From Gemmatimonadota bacterium (GTDB lineage: Bacteria > Gemmatimonadota > Gemmatimonadetes > Longimicrobiales > Gaopeijiaceae): 32,711 nucleotides of DNA. The stretch spans positions 1-32,711 of the forward strand of contig SKJY01000131.1 of the NCBI GenBank assembly GCA_007121775.1, written 5' to 3'. Under the pieces are notes generated by a model, which saw only the letters and a list, made by a program, of their open reading frames with translations, was not told where the DNA came from and did not search any database. A program made the position numbers and the translations under genes. Shown here piece after piece: positions 18,217-26,581 of this stretch; within the stretch, counting starts at the first letter, position 1, and every line of letters starts with the position of its first letter.

Positions 18217-18975
18217 TTACCGCCCCTCCTCCCCTTCCTGGGGGAGGGATCGGGCAAAGGTGATGAGGCGGACGCGCTTCGCGCCGGCTTCCTCTACCAG
18301 GGCCTCGGCGGCGGCCTGTCCGGTGGACCCGGTGGTAAGGACGTCATCCACCAGGAGAACGGACCTGCCCATGAGGCGATTTCGGGCGCCATCCGCCGAC
18401 CGGAAAGCACCTTGGACGTTAGCCCGGCGCTCGTGCCGGTGCAAGGCGACCTGGGTCCCTCCTCCCTCCCTGCGCTCCAGGATATTGGCCAGTTTCAGCC
18501 CCGTTCGCTCCGCCAGGGATCTAGCCAGAAGAGCGGCCTGATTGTACCCCCTGGCCCGCTCCCGGGAGGGGGCGGTGGGAACGGGGACGATGACCCAGGA
18601 CCCAGTTCTCTCCCCCGGGTCCAGGAGGGGGTCCATCCGATCCGCCATGAACCCGGCGATCTCAGGCCAGCCTCCGTACTTGAGGGCATGGACCAGCCGG
18701 TCGGCCGGAGGCACCAGGACATAGGCGGAACGAGCGTCCTCCAGGGCCTCGGACCATTCCCGACACTCGGGACAGGGGCGCGCCGATGAAACCCCCGTGC
18801 CCTGGGGAGCCCGGCAGCGGGGGCATTGGGGGAAAGACGGGGTCCGCAGGCGGGTACGGCAGCCCGCGCAAACCTGCGACTCCCCCGGGGAGAGGGGATC
18901 GCCGCAGCCGAAGCAGGCGGGGGGTAGAAGAAAGTGGATGGCCTGCCGGTACGCCATGGCAATTCCCCGTCCCAT
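18217..18975 (-). CDS. comF: ComF-family phosphoribosyltransferase-like protein
   Basis: Protein of 252 residues with the ComF layout: an N-terminal zinc-ribbon region followed by a type I phosphoribosyltransferase domain. Paired cysteines are Cys21/24 with Cys36/39 and Cys51/54 with Cys68/71. The PRPP-binding motif is VLLVDDVLTTGST at residues 206-218, and RARGYNQAALLAR is a family hallmark. ComF is needed for DNA uptake in competent bacteria, where it helps single-stranded DNA entry; whether this organism is competent is unknown, and no other competence gene is here. AGGTGA lies just before the ATG. The gene begins three bases after the aroE stop. Confidence 0.9.
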   Translation of the reverse strand: MGRGIAMAYRQAIHFLLPPACFGCGDPLSPGESQVCAGCRTRLRTPSFPQCPRCRAPQGTGVSSARPCPECREWSEALEDARSAYVLVPPADRLVHALKYGGWPEIAGFMADRMDPLLDPGERTGSWVIVPVPTAPSRERARGYNQAALLARSLAERTGLKLANILERREGGGTQVALHRHERRANVQGAFRSADGARNRLMGRSVLLVDDVLTTGSTGQAAAEALVEEAGAKRVRLITFARSLPQEGEEGR

Positions 18976-18978
18976 GGC

Positions 18979-19833
18979 TCACCTCGCGCGGCGGCGGAGA
19001 CGGTCCAGTTCCTCCCTCATGACATCCACGGGTCCCGGTACACCCCACCAACGCTCGAAGGCCACGCCCCCCTGCTGAACCAGCATCTCCCCCCCATCCA
19101 TGGCGTGGATCCCTTCCGCTCGGGCCCTCCGGACGAGTTCCGTCTCGCCGGGGGTGTATACCAAGTCCAGAAGGGCCGGCGCCTCCACCTCGCCGGCGGG
19201 ATCCAGGGGGAGCGGGTCCTCCGCTTCCAGCCCCAACCGGGTGGTGTTGAGTACGAGATCGTAGGTTCGCCCCTGCAGTTCGGCCCGGCTCTCCACGATC
19301 CGGGTCCTGGCCCCACCCATGCGGCGGGCTACCGCCCGGGCTCTCTCCACCGTCCGATTGTGAATCTCCACCTCGGCGGCTCCGTCATCCAGCACGGCGG
19401 CCAACGCCGCCCGTGCTGCGCCCCCCGCTCCAAGGATCAGCACCCGTGCTCCCTGAATGGGCCCCGCCAGGTGGGTGTGGATGGCGCGCTTCAACCCCTC
19501 CACATCGGTGTTGTCCCCATGGAGTTCACCATCCTCCATCCAGAACGTGTTGCAGGCGCCGGTGCGGCGCACGGCCTCGGAGGGACGATCCACCACCGCC
19601 GCGGCCCGCTCCTTGTGGGGGAGAGTCACGTTGCCTCCACCTCCCGCCGCTGCCAACCCCCGCATCAGTCCGGCTAGATCTTCAGAACCGACCCTGAGGG
19701 CCACGTAGACACCGTCCAGCTCCCGCGCCATCATGGCGGCATTCTGGATGATGGGTGAGAGGGAGTGGGAAACCGGGTCTCCCAGGAGGGCCAGAGTCCG
19801 CGTAGAGGTAGTCACCGGGAGATGTCGGGTCAC
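18979..19833 (-). CDS. aroE: Shikimate dehydrogenase
   Basis: NADP-dependent enzyme of aromatic amino-acid synthesis, 284 residues, reducing 3-dehydroshikimate to shikimate. Shikimate-binding residues are Ser22 and Ser24 (PVSHSLSP), catalytic Lys74 (NVTLPHKERA), Asn95 and Asp110 (GDNTDVEG). The cofactor loop GAGGAA is at 135-140, and NRT follows at the end of the second strand, fitting NADP. The start is GTG, overlapping the upstream phosphatase stop in GTGA; no other start keeps the N-terminal strand. Confidence 0.95.
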   Translation of the reverse strand: MTRHLPVTTSTRTLALLGDPVSHSLSPIIQNAAMMARELDGVYVALRVGSEDLAGLMRGLAAAGGGGNVTLPHKERAAAVVDRPSEAVRRTGACNTFWMEDGELHGDNTDVEGLKRAIHTHLAGPIQGARVLILGAGGAARAALAAVLDDGAAEVEIHNRTVERARAVARRMGGARTRIVESRAELQGRTYDLVLNTTRLGLEAEDPLPLDPAGEVEAPALLDLVYTPGETELVRRARAEGIHAMDGGEMLVQQGGVAFERWWGVPGPVDVMREELDRLRRRAR

Positions 19834-20471
19834 GATGAAGCTCCTTCCTCCCCCGATTCACCCCCCTTGCTACGGGAGGGGCCCTCCCCTTCACCCGGTT
19901 CCGTTCCCTGCCCCGGATTCCGGGCCCCACCGGATTCCCCTCCCATTCGGAGAGAAGCTTCAATCCGGTCCATCACCTCATCCACCAGGCGCTCCAACTC
20001 TTCCATGGTCACCTCGTACAACTCATCCGGGCCTCCGAAGGGGTCCGGTACGCCCCCGGTAGGGTCCGGTCCATCACCGGAGCCGTCCCCTGGGCCGGGG
20101 AGAACACGTTGGACGTTCGTGATCACCGCCGCATGATCTCCTCCACCTGCCGCCACCACGCCGCCCAGGTGACTGGGAGACATGGTGAGGACCAGGTCGG
20201 CCCACGCCACCAACTCCGGATCCAGTGGACGGCTCCGGTGACCCTCCAGATCCAGTCCGCGTCGCCGGGATGCCCGGATTGCGCCGCCCGCCGCCCCCAT
20301 CCCGGGGAAGGCCGCTACTCCCGCCGACCGGACCTCCAGCTGAGTCAGTCCCCGCCGCTCCGCCGCTTTGCGAGCCACCACCTCGGCCATGGGGCTCCTG
20401 CAGGTGTTGCCGGTGCAGACAAAGAGGAGGTGAAAGGGCGTATCCGGGTGGTCCTTGCGGTCCATGGGCAT
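19830..20471 (-). CDS. Low-molecular-weight protein phosphatase
   Basis: LMW protein-tyrosine-phosphatase fold, 213 residues. The P-loop is VCTGNTCRSPMAE with nucleophile Cys19 and Arg25, and the general acid is Asp143 in PDPFGG. The P-loop has Thr where tyrosine phosphatases usually have Ile. In B. subtilis YwlE this Thr is known to favour phospho-arginine, so protein-arginine phosphatase activity is plausible but unproven. Unusual additions are a Gly/Asp/Pro-rich insert (about 125-140) and a Gly/Glu-rich tail (176-213). The start at MPMDRKDHPD is chosen because it is the first ATG before the conserved strand; no ribosome site is seen. It starts 16 bases after the ispD-tsaC fusion, and ywlE and the tsaC gene are also near neighbours in Bacillus. 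Confidence 0.88.
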   Translation of the reverse strand: MPMDRKDHPDTPFHLLFVCTGNTCRSPMAEVVARKAAERRGLTQLEVRSAGVAAFPGMGAAGGAIRASRRRGLDLEGHRSRPLDPELVAWADLVLTMSPSHLGGVVAAGGGDHAAVITNVQRVLPGPGDGSGDGPDPTGGVPDPFGGPDELYEVTMEELERLVDEVMDRIEASLRMGGESGGARNPGQGTEPGEGEGPSRSKGGESGEEGASS

Positions 20472-20487
20472 AAGAGTGTTGAGGTGG

Positions 20488-21864
20488 TCATTCCGGTGAG
20501 GAAAGCCCTTGGAGGGCGTCCCGCAGCTCGTCCGGGCCCACCGGGCCCGAACGGACGATCCGGGGGATAGGGCGTGTGCAGTCCACAACGGTGGACGGAT
20601 GGGAAGGGGGTAGAGATCCACCGTCCACCACCAGGACATCCGGGTCCACCAGGAAGTCTCCGAGCCCGGCCCGGAGCTGCGCCATGTCCAGGGGGTCCGG
20701 ACCACCAGTGGGATTGGCGCTGGTGGAAATGAGGGGATGGGGCCACCGCCGGGCCAGCGCACGGATGAAGGGGTGGGGGCTGATCCGCACCGCCACCCCC
20801 CCTGCCGGGCTCCGGATTCCCTCGGGGAAGACGGCCGTGGGGTCATCCAGGACCAGGGTCAGGGGTCCGGGCCAGAACCGCCTGGCCAGAGCCCGGGCTT
20901 CGGGGGTCCAGCGGAGCCCGGGGGGAGACTCATCGGGGATCAGGAGGAGGAAGGGGCGATGGGATCCTCGCCCCTTCACTTCCCGGATCCGCTCCAGGAC
21001 TCCCTCCGTGACCCGCCCACCGATCCCGTACACCGTCTCGGTGGGGTGAACGAGCAAGCCATCGGCCTCCAGATGCCTCACCACCGCGCTGAGGATCTCC
21101 TCGTCCGGATCGGAATCCTGTGGAACCCGCAGGTGTCTGGAGATTCCCGGCACCCTGGCGGGACCGAGCCCGTCACTCCGCTCGGTCAGAAGGGTCCCTG
21201 CCAGGGCCAGGTCCTCCGGGTGGGTGACCTTCAGATTCCACGGATCGGCCCTGACCATGCGCACGTCTCCGCCGGCCCACGAGACCAGCGCCGCGTCGTC
21301 CGTGGCCTCATGGCCTTCCGCCAGAGCCCTGCGGTAGGCGGCTCTGAGGATGGGTGCGGGGAACACCTGGGGGGTCTGTGCCCTCCAGAATCGATTCCGG
21401 TCCGGGGTTGAGATCACCCTCCCGCCTGCGTCCACCTCCTTCAGCGTATCCACCACCGGCCATCCGGCCACCGCCCCCACTCCGGTCCTGGCCAGACGAA
21501 CGCATTCGCCGATGACCTCTCGGGAAATCAGTGGACGGGCCGCATCGTGAACCGCCAGGACGCTCAGGTGGTCGGGGAGGGCATCCAGCGCCCGTCCCAC
21601 CGATTCCAGGCGGGTGCTCCCTCCCGGGACCACCTGGATCCGGCGGTCCAGCTCCAGCAACCACGGGGGCGGGGAGGCCGCATCCTCGGGCGACATAGCC
21701 ACCACTACCGCTTCCACCTCCGGAAGGGAGAGGAAGGGGCGGAGGGCATGGACGAGGATGGGTTCCCCGGCCAATGCCAGGAGGGGCTTACGGACGCCCC
21801 CCATCCTTCGCCCGGAGCCCGCGGCCGGGACGGCGATACCGACACCCCCCTGGCCCCCATTCAT
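20488..21864 (-). CDS. IspD-TsaC fusion protein
   Basis: Single 458-residue frame with two enzymes. Residues about 9-226 are IspD-like (MEP cytidylyltransferase, isoprenoid precursor synthesis): VPAAGSGRRMGG, RKPLLAL, VHDAARPLI, RAQTPQVF and ATDDAALV, then NLKVTHPEDLALA. Residues about 254-445 are TsaC/YrdC-like (threonylcarbamoyl-AMP synthase for tRNA t6A): VHPTETVYGIGG, EVKGRGSHRPF, FWPGPLTLVLDD, VAVRISPHP, STSANPTGG and STVVDCT. A linker of about 27 residues joins them without stop or frameshift. The IspD half has RKPLL where E. coli has PKQYL, a form closer to general sugar-nucleotidyltransferases, so its exact substrate is slightly less sure. GGAG lies five bases before the ATG. The two pathways are not directly linked. 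Confidence 0.9.
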   Translation of the reverse strand: MNGGQGGVGIAVPAAGSGRRMGGVRKPLLALAGEPILVHALRPFLSLPEVEAVVVAMSPEDAASPPPWLLELDRRIQVVPGGSTRLESVGRALDALPDHLSVLAVHDAARPLISREVIGECVRLARTGVGAVAGWPVVDTLKEVDAGGRVISTPDRNRFWRAQTPQVFPAPILRAAYRRALAEGHEATDDAALVSWAGGDVRMVRADPWNLKVTHPEDLALAGTLLTERSDGLGPARVPGISRHLRVPQDSDPDEEILSAVVRHLEADGLLVHPTETVYGIGGRVTEGVLERIREVKGRGSHRPFLLLIPDESPPGLRWTPEARALARRFWPGPLTLVLDDPTAVFPEGIRSPAGGVAVRISPHPFIRALARRWPHPLISTSANPTGGPDPLDMAQLRAGLGDFLVDPDVLVVDGGSLPPSHPSTVVDCTRPIPRIVRSGPVGPDELRDALQGLSSPE

Positions 21865-21894
21865 ACCGGCTCCACGGGAGGCCTACTCCTGGCG

Positions 21895-23439
21895 TCAGAA
21901 CGGGAGGTCTTCACGGTCTCCCCCCGCCCCCCTCGCCCCTCCCGGCGCCATACCCCCATCGCGGGGCTCCGGCGCCATGTCATCAAAGCGGGTGTAGGCC
22001 TTGTGGAAGTAGAGCTCCACCGTTCCGGTGGGTCCGTTTCGCTGCTTTCCCACGATCAATTCCGCCTTCCCCTCCAGCGCATTTCCGTCGTCATCCTGTC
22101 CCGTGGAACTGTAGTACTCAGGACGGTACAGGAACATGACCAGATCGGCATCCTGCTCGATGGAGCCCGAGTCTCGTAGATCGGAGAGCTGAGGTCGGTG
22201 ATCGGTGCGCTGCTCCGGCCCTCGGGAGAGCTGGGAGAGCGCGATCACCGGAACCTCCAACTCTCGCGCCAGACCCTTCAGTCCGCGGGAGATCTGACTC
22301 ACCTCCTGCTGACGACTCTCCTGCCTGCCGGATCCCGCCATGAGCTGCAGGTAGTCGATGACCAGGAGGCCCAGCCCACCCTCCGCCTTGAGCCTTCGTG
22401 CCTTGGCCCGCATTTCCAGCACCGACCCTCCAGGGGAGTCATCGATCCAGATGGGTGCCGTGTTCAGCTTGGCCCCGGCGGTACCGATTCGCTGGTAGTC
22501 CGAAGGCGAGAGTCGACCGGTCCTGAGCTTCTGGGCATCGACCCGGGCTTCGGCGCACAGGAGTCGGTGGACCAACTGCTCCTTGGACATCTCCAGGGAG
22601 AAGATGGCCACTGGTACCTTGTGATCGATGGCGGCATTCTGGGCCACGTTCAGGACCCAGGAGGTCTTCCCCATGGCGGGCCGGGCCGCCACGATGATCA
22701 GGTCTCCCTTCTGGAGCCCCGTGGTCATGCGATCCAGGGTGCGGAAACCGGAGGGAACACCGGTGAGACCTCCATCGCTGCGCTGGAGGGTTTCGATGTT
22801 CTCAAAGGCCTTCCAGAGGAGGTCCTTGATCCAGACGAATCCGCCCCGGTCATGGCTCTTCCCGATCTGGAAGACCCTGGATTCCGCTTCATCCACCAGC
22901 TCCTCCACGCTCCGCTCCCCGGGAGCGTGGGCATCCTGGATGGTGCGGGTGGAGGCCTCGATGAGCCTGCGGAGGAGGGCTTTGTCCCGGATGATGCGGG
23001 CGTGGTACTTGATGTTGGCAGCGGTAGGGACCGCGTCCAGGAGTTCCGCCAGGTACTCTTCCCCTCCGGCCCGCTCCAGCTCGGCTGTGGAGCGCAGGTG
23101 GTCTCCCAGTGTGACCACGTCCACCACCACTCGCCTCTCATAGAGGTGCCGCATCCCCCTGAAGAGGATGCGGTGGGCCTCCAGGTAGAACATGGTGTCA
23201 TCGACCAGATCCTCGATCTGGTGAATGGACTCCGGATCCAGGAGGATCCCGGCTAGGACGGAGACCTCGGCCTGGCCGGAGAAAGGCGGATCCCGGTCAT
23301 GGCCCTGAGGTCCACCGGTGGAGACGTCACGGAGGCCGGGGGCGGAGGGAGAGGCTGGGAACGAAGGCACGAAATGGGGCAGGGCTGGGGTGAGACCGAC
23401 CGAGGCGACGGGGGTCCTACACGCCCCCGACGCGTTCAA
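21895..23439 (-). CDS. dnaB: Replicative DNA helicase DnaB
   Basis: Hexameric helicase that unwinds the replication fork, 514 residues as given. The N-terminal primase-interacting domain begins near QAEVSVLAGILLDPE (residue 56) and includes EYLAELLDAVPTAANI. The RecA-like domain has Walker A ARPAMGKTS (252-260), FSLEMSKEQL, Walker B LLVIDYLQLM, ALSQLSRGPEQR and an arginine finger in VGKQRNGP. The start is uncertain. TTG at 23439 overlaps the glycosylase stop in TTGA, but its GGAG is adjacent to the codon. GTG at 23370 gives a protein 23 residues shorter and has no ribosome site. The first 50 residues are not conserved under either choice. No intein is present. Confidence 0.95.
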   Translation of the reverse strand: MNASGACRTPVASVGLTPALPHFVPSFPASPSAPGLRDVSTGGPQGHDRDPPFSGQAEVSVLAGILLDPESIHQIEDLVDDTMFYLEAHRILFRGMRHLYERRVVVDVVTLGDHLRSTAELERAGGEEYLAELLDAVPTAANIKYHARIIRDKALLRRLIEASTRTIQDAHAPGERSVEELVDEAESRVFQIGKSHDRGGFVWIKDLLWKAFENIETLQRSDGGLTGVPSGFRTLDRMTTGLQKGDLIIVAARPAMGKTSWVLNVAQNAAIDHKVPVAIFSLEMSKEQLVHRLLCAEARVDAQKLRTGRLSPSDYQRIGTAGAKLNTAPIWIDDSPGGSVLEMRAKARRLKAEGGLGLLVIDYLQLMAGSGRQESRQQEVSQISRGLKGLARELEVPVIALSQLSRGPEQRTDHRPQLSDLRDSGSIEQDADLVMFLYRPEYYSSTGQDDDGNALEGKAELIVGKQRNGPTGTVELYFHKAYTRFDDMAPEPRDGGMAPGGARGAGGDREDLPF

Positions 23440-24344
23440 CTCCGGTGGAGGATGCCGCGCAGGAGCTGAAGATCATCCCAGGTGGGTCGGATCCACCTGG
23501 GGTTCCGAAGGAGCGCAGCCGGATGGTAGGTCACCACCAGCGGGGCGCCTTGGTATGTGTAAACCTGACCCCTCAACTCTCTCAGCGCCACATCCCGTCC
23601 GGTAAGGAGTTTTCCGGAGAAGGTCCCCACAGCCAGAATCACCTGGGGGGCCACGAGCTCGATTTGCCGACGGAGCCAGGGGGCGCAGCTCTCGATCTCA
23701 TCCGGTTGGGGGTTCCGGTTCCCCGGAGGACGACACTTGAGCACGTTGCAGATGTAGACGTTCCGCTTCCTGGACAGGTCCACCGAGGCCAGGAGGAGAT
23801 CCAGGAGCTTCCCTGCCCGCCCCACGAAGGGGAGCCCGGTGAGATCCTCGTTGGCACCCGGTGCCTCGCCCACCACCATCACCGAAGCGTCAGGCGCCCC
23901 GTCGGAGAAGACCACCTGGGTTCGCTCGCCGGCAAGTGGGCAGCGAGTACACTGGAGCGCCGCCGCCCTGAGCTCCGGGTATTTCCGCGGAGGTTCGAAG
24001 CCGCCGGCCCCACCAGTGTGCTCCGACGGAGGGGGCGATGCCATGGTGGAAGGGGACGGAGTCATGGCAGTACCAGGCCCGGCCCCAGTCGCGGCGGGGT
24101 TTGCCGGAACCAGTTGCTCATCATCAAGCCCCCCCACCGAAACCACAGGATGCGCCACCACCTCCCGGACCCGTTCCGGAGCCAGGGAATCCAGAATTAG
24201 CGGCCCCTGACCCAGTTCCTGCCTTTGGATCACGAAGCGGGCGAGTGCTTCCCGGAGGTCCGCGCCATCGATCCCGGCGGCAGGGTGCGTGGAAAGAGCA
24301 CCTCGCAGCGAACCGGTAGGTCGGTCTCTCGTGCCTCCGCTCAC
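23436..24344 (-). CDS. Uracil-DNA glycosylase, family 4 (iron-sulfur)
   Basis: DNA repair enzyme of 302 residues that removes uracil from DNA. The C-terminal domain (about 122-300) is the family 4 type: 4Fe-4S ligands Cys132 and Cys135 (CTRC), Cys204 (LKCRPPGNRNP) and Cys220. The uracil-binding motif is GEAPGANED, and TYHPAALLRNP is the second catalytic motif. The N-terminal 120 residues are Pro/Ala-rich and poorly conserved, as in the group often annotated as SPO1 DNA polymerase-related. The start is GTG, overlapping the coaBC stop in GTGA; the stop overlaps the proposed dnaB TTG in the same way. Coupling to dnaB places repair beside replication. Confidence 0.92.
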   Translation of the reverse strand: MSGGTRDRPTGSLRGALSTHPAAGIDGADLREALARFVIQRQELGQGPLILDSLAPERVREVVAHPVVSVGGLDDEQLVPANPAATGAGPGTAMTPSPSTMASPPPSEHTGGAGGFEPPRKYPELRAAALQCTRCPLAGERTQVVFSDGAPDASVMVVGEAPGANEDLTGLPFVGRAGKLLDLLLASVDLSRKRNVYICNVLKCRPPGNRNPQPDEIESCAPWLRRQIELVAPQVILAVGTFSGKLLTGRDVALRELRGQVYTYQGAPLVVTYHPAALLRNPRWIRPTWDDLQLLRGILHRS

Positions 24345-25606
24345 GGTGAGGTCCCCGGGGCCACCCGCCCGGCTTCCAGAAGCCGCTCAGCCCGATCCAG
24401 GATGGCCGCCGCCACATCCTCCTTGGAGAGGAGGGGGAGTATCTCCGGAGGGCCTTCCTCGTGAACCATGGTCACCCGGTTCGTGTCCACATCGAATCCG
24501 GAGTCCGGTTCATCCGCCGGATTCGCCACCACCAGATGGAAGCCCTTCTTCCGGAGTTTGGCTCTGGCTCGATCGAGAAGGTCCTCCGTTTCCAGGGCGA
24601 ATCCCACGCGCACGCCGCCAGGTGTGCCGAGACTCCGAGTTTCGGCGGCAATGTCGGGATTCTCCTCCAGTTCAATGGTGAATCGACTCCCTGTGTCCGC
24701 CTTGCGCGTCTTCCGGCTCGAGGGGCTGGTGGGCCGGTAGTCGGCGACAGCGGCTGCGTAGACCAGTAGGTCGGCCGCTGCTCCGTGGTCCCGAACGGCT
24801 TCCAGCATCTCCCGGGCCTTCTCCACCCGTACCACGGTCATCCCCACCGGATCGGTGAGACCCGAAGGGCCAGTGACCAGGGTTACCTCTCCGCCCCTGA
24901 GCCATGCCTCCCGAGCCAGGGCGAAGCCCATAAGCCCAGATGACCGATTGCCCACGAATCGGACCGGATCCAGCGGCTCTCGGGTGGGGCCGGCGGTGAT
25001 GAGGATTCGGCGCCCCCGGAGGGCACGGGATGGACCCTCTGCGAGGCGGCCGCACCACTCCGTTATCTCCCAGGGTTCGGCCATTCGTCCCATACCGCTC
25101 CCCTCTCCTGCGCCCAGGCGGCCGCCATAGGGTCCAACCAGATGGTACCCCAACCGGTCCCTGCAATGCTCCACATTGGCCCGGGTCTGGGAATGATCCC
25201 ACATGCGGTGGTTCATGGCAGGCGCCATGAGCACCGGCGCTCTGGTGGCCAGGAGGGTGGTGGTGAGGAGGTCGTCGGCCCGTCCCTGCGCTGCCCGGGC
25301 CAGGAAGTCGGCGGTGGCGGGAGCCACCACCAGAAGGTCCGCATCCCGGCCCAGGGCGATGTGCAACGCCGATCCCTCCGCCGACCAGAGGGAATCGGCG
25401 ACCTTCCGTCCGGTGACACCCTCGAAGGAGAGGGGCCCGACGAACCGGCCGGCCGCCTCGGTCATGACCACGTCCACCCGGGCTCCCAGAAGGGTCAGGT
25501 CCCTGGCGATCTGAACACTCTTGTAGGCGGCGATCCCCCCGGTGACGCCCAGGACGATCCGCCGCCCTTCCCAAGGGGGGCGAGGAGTCAGGCTCCAGGG
25601 GACCAC
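24341..25606 (-). CDS. coaBC: Bifunctional CoaBC (phosphopantothenoylcysteine synthetase/decarboxylase)
   Basis: Two-domain coenzyme A enzyme of 421 residues. CoaC (about 15-190) is a flavoprotein decarboxylase with LGVTGGIAAYKS, active His82 (LHIALGRDAD), APATADFLA and the PAMN motif at 129-132. The loop AGEGSGMGRMAEP lacks the Cys found at the matching place in E. coli; variation here is known in other bacteria. CoaB (about 195-410) is the CTP-dependent ligase with ITAGPTREPLDPVRFVGNRSSG, AAAVADYRP and a Lys-rich RKTRK loop. The start is GTG four bases after the rpoZ stop, with GGGAG ten bases upstream. rpoZ-coaBC after gmk is a widespread arrangement. Confidence 0.95.
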   Translation of the reverse strand: MVPWSLTPRPPWEGRRIVLGVTGGIAAYKSVQIARDLTLLGARVDVVMTEAAGRFVGPLSFEGVTGRKVADSLWSAEGSALHIALGRDADLLVVAPATADFLARAAQGRADDLLTTTLLATRAPVLMAPAMNHRMWDHSQTRANVEHCRDRLGYHLVGPYGGRLGAGEGSGMGRMAEPWEITEWCGRLAEGPSRALRGRRILITAGPTREPLDPVRFVGNRSSGLMGFALAREAWLRGGEVTLVTGPSGLTDPVGMTVVRVEKAREMLEAVRDHGAAADLLVYAAAVADYRPTSPSSRKTRKADTGSRFTIELEENPDIAAETRSLGTPGGVRVGFALETEDLLDRARAKLRKKGFHLVVANPADEPDSGFDVDTNRVTMVHEEGPPEILPLLSKEDVAAAILDRAERLLEAGRVAPGTSP

Positions 25607-25610
25607 CGGG

Positions 25611-25826
25611 TCAGATCTCCCGACGACGGCGCCCCACCAGACGGAACTCGATCTGGCCAGAGGTCAGGGCCTCCAGGGAACGGGTCGTCAGCTTCTTCTC
25701 CTGACCCAGGGGCTTGAGGTCCCGGGGGAGGGCATTCAGTTCACGGGCATACTTGGCGGCAACCAGGACCCCCAGGTACTTGCTGCCCGTGTTCCGGGCC
25801 ACTTCGTTCGGCGTACGAACCTGCAT
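25611..25826 (-). CDS. rpoZ: RNA polymerase omega subunit
   Basis: Small RNA polymerase subunit of 71 residues that helps fold and hold the beta-prime subunit. The segment SKYLGVLVAAKYARELN matches the conserved omega helix, and KLTTRSLEALTSGQIEF fits the family's C-terminal half. GGGAGAG lies nine bases before the ATG. Its place between gmk and coaBC is the usual one for rpoZ, which supports the call for so short a protein. Confidence 0.93.
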   Translation of the reverse strand: MQVRTPNEVARNTGSKYLGVLVAAKYARELNALPRDLKPLGQEKKLTTRSLEALTSGQIEFRLVGRRRREI

Positions 25827-25894
25827 CTTGTCACTCTCCCAGGCTTTAATGGGTGGTAGCTGGACTCATCCACATCAGAGCGAGTGGTGCCCTG

Positions 25895-26581
25895 CTACTC
25901 AGAGTACTCCGGATGGGGTGAGATGGTGTCGCTCCTGCGGACCACCTCGTCGATCTCGCCCCTCAGGCGGGAGACCTGGCCGTCCAGATCCAGGATCCGG
26001 CGCGGGCGATGGCTTTCGGCTTCCACGATGGCCCGGACCCGGGCCACGGCCCGCTCCAGGTCCTCGTTCACTACGATGTAATCGAAGTGCTGGGCCTCTT
26101 CCAGTTCCCGGCGGCCGGCGCGGAGCCGGCGCCGGACCTCGTCCAGCCGTTCCGTACCCCTGGCAGTGAGCCTGCTCCAGAGGGCCTGGGCCGAAGGCGG
26201 GAAGATGAAGACCAGGACCGCTTCGGGAATCCGCTTCCGGATCTGCCGGGCACCCTGCACGTCGATGTCCAGCACCACGTGCTCCCCCCGGTCCTGGGCG
26301 GCCTTCAGGTTCCGGGCCGGGGTCCCGTAGAGGTTTCCGTGGACTTCGGCCCACTCCACCAGTTCGTCGGCATCGATCATGGCCCGGAACCGTTCGCGGC
26401 TCACGAACTCGTAGTCCCGTCCGTCCACCTCCCCGGTCCGGGCCCGACGGGTCGTGGCCGAGACGGAGAAGACGAAGTGCTCGAAGCGCTCCACCAGGGC
26501 GTGGGCGATGGTGGTCTTCCCGGTTCCGCTGGGGGCCGCCAGGACCACGGGGCAGGGCCGATGGGGGAGTCCGGTGGTCAC
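25895..26581 (-). CDS. gmk: Guanylate kinase
   Basis: Phosphorylates GMP and dGMP to the diphosphates; 228 residues. The P-loop APSGTGKTT is at 16-24. The GMP-binding region has SVSATTRRARTGEVDGRDYEF, and VVLDIDVQGARQIRK contains the Walker B-like strand. The start is GTG at 26581, overlapping the yicC stop in GTGA; the longer open frame upstream is antisense-like and unconserved. The C-terminus is about 20 residues longer than in E. coli and ends in a charged helix. The yicC-gmk-rpoZ order is conserved in many bacteria. Confidence 0.95.
   Translation of the reverse strand: MTTGLPHRPCPVVLAAPSGTGKTTIAHALVERFEHFVFSVSATTRRARTGEVDGRDYEFVSRERFRAMIDADELVEWAEVHGNLYGTPARNLKAAQDRGEHVVLDIDVQGARQIRKRIPEAVLVFIFPPSAQALWSRLTARGTERLDEVRRRLRAGRRELEEAQHFDYIVVNEDLERAVARVRAIVEAESHRPRRILDLDGQVSRLRGEIDEVVRRSDTISPHPEYSE

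Noticed and set aside
20472-20846. Longer start for the low-molecular-weight phosphatase
   Set aside because: It would overlap the ispD-tsaC gene by more than 350 bases and adds Trp/Pro/Arg-rich shadow sequence.
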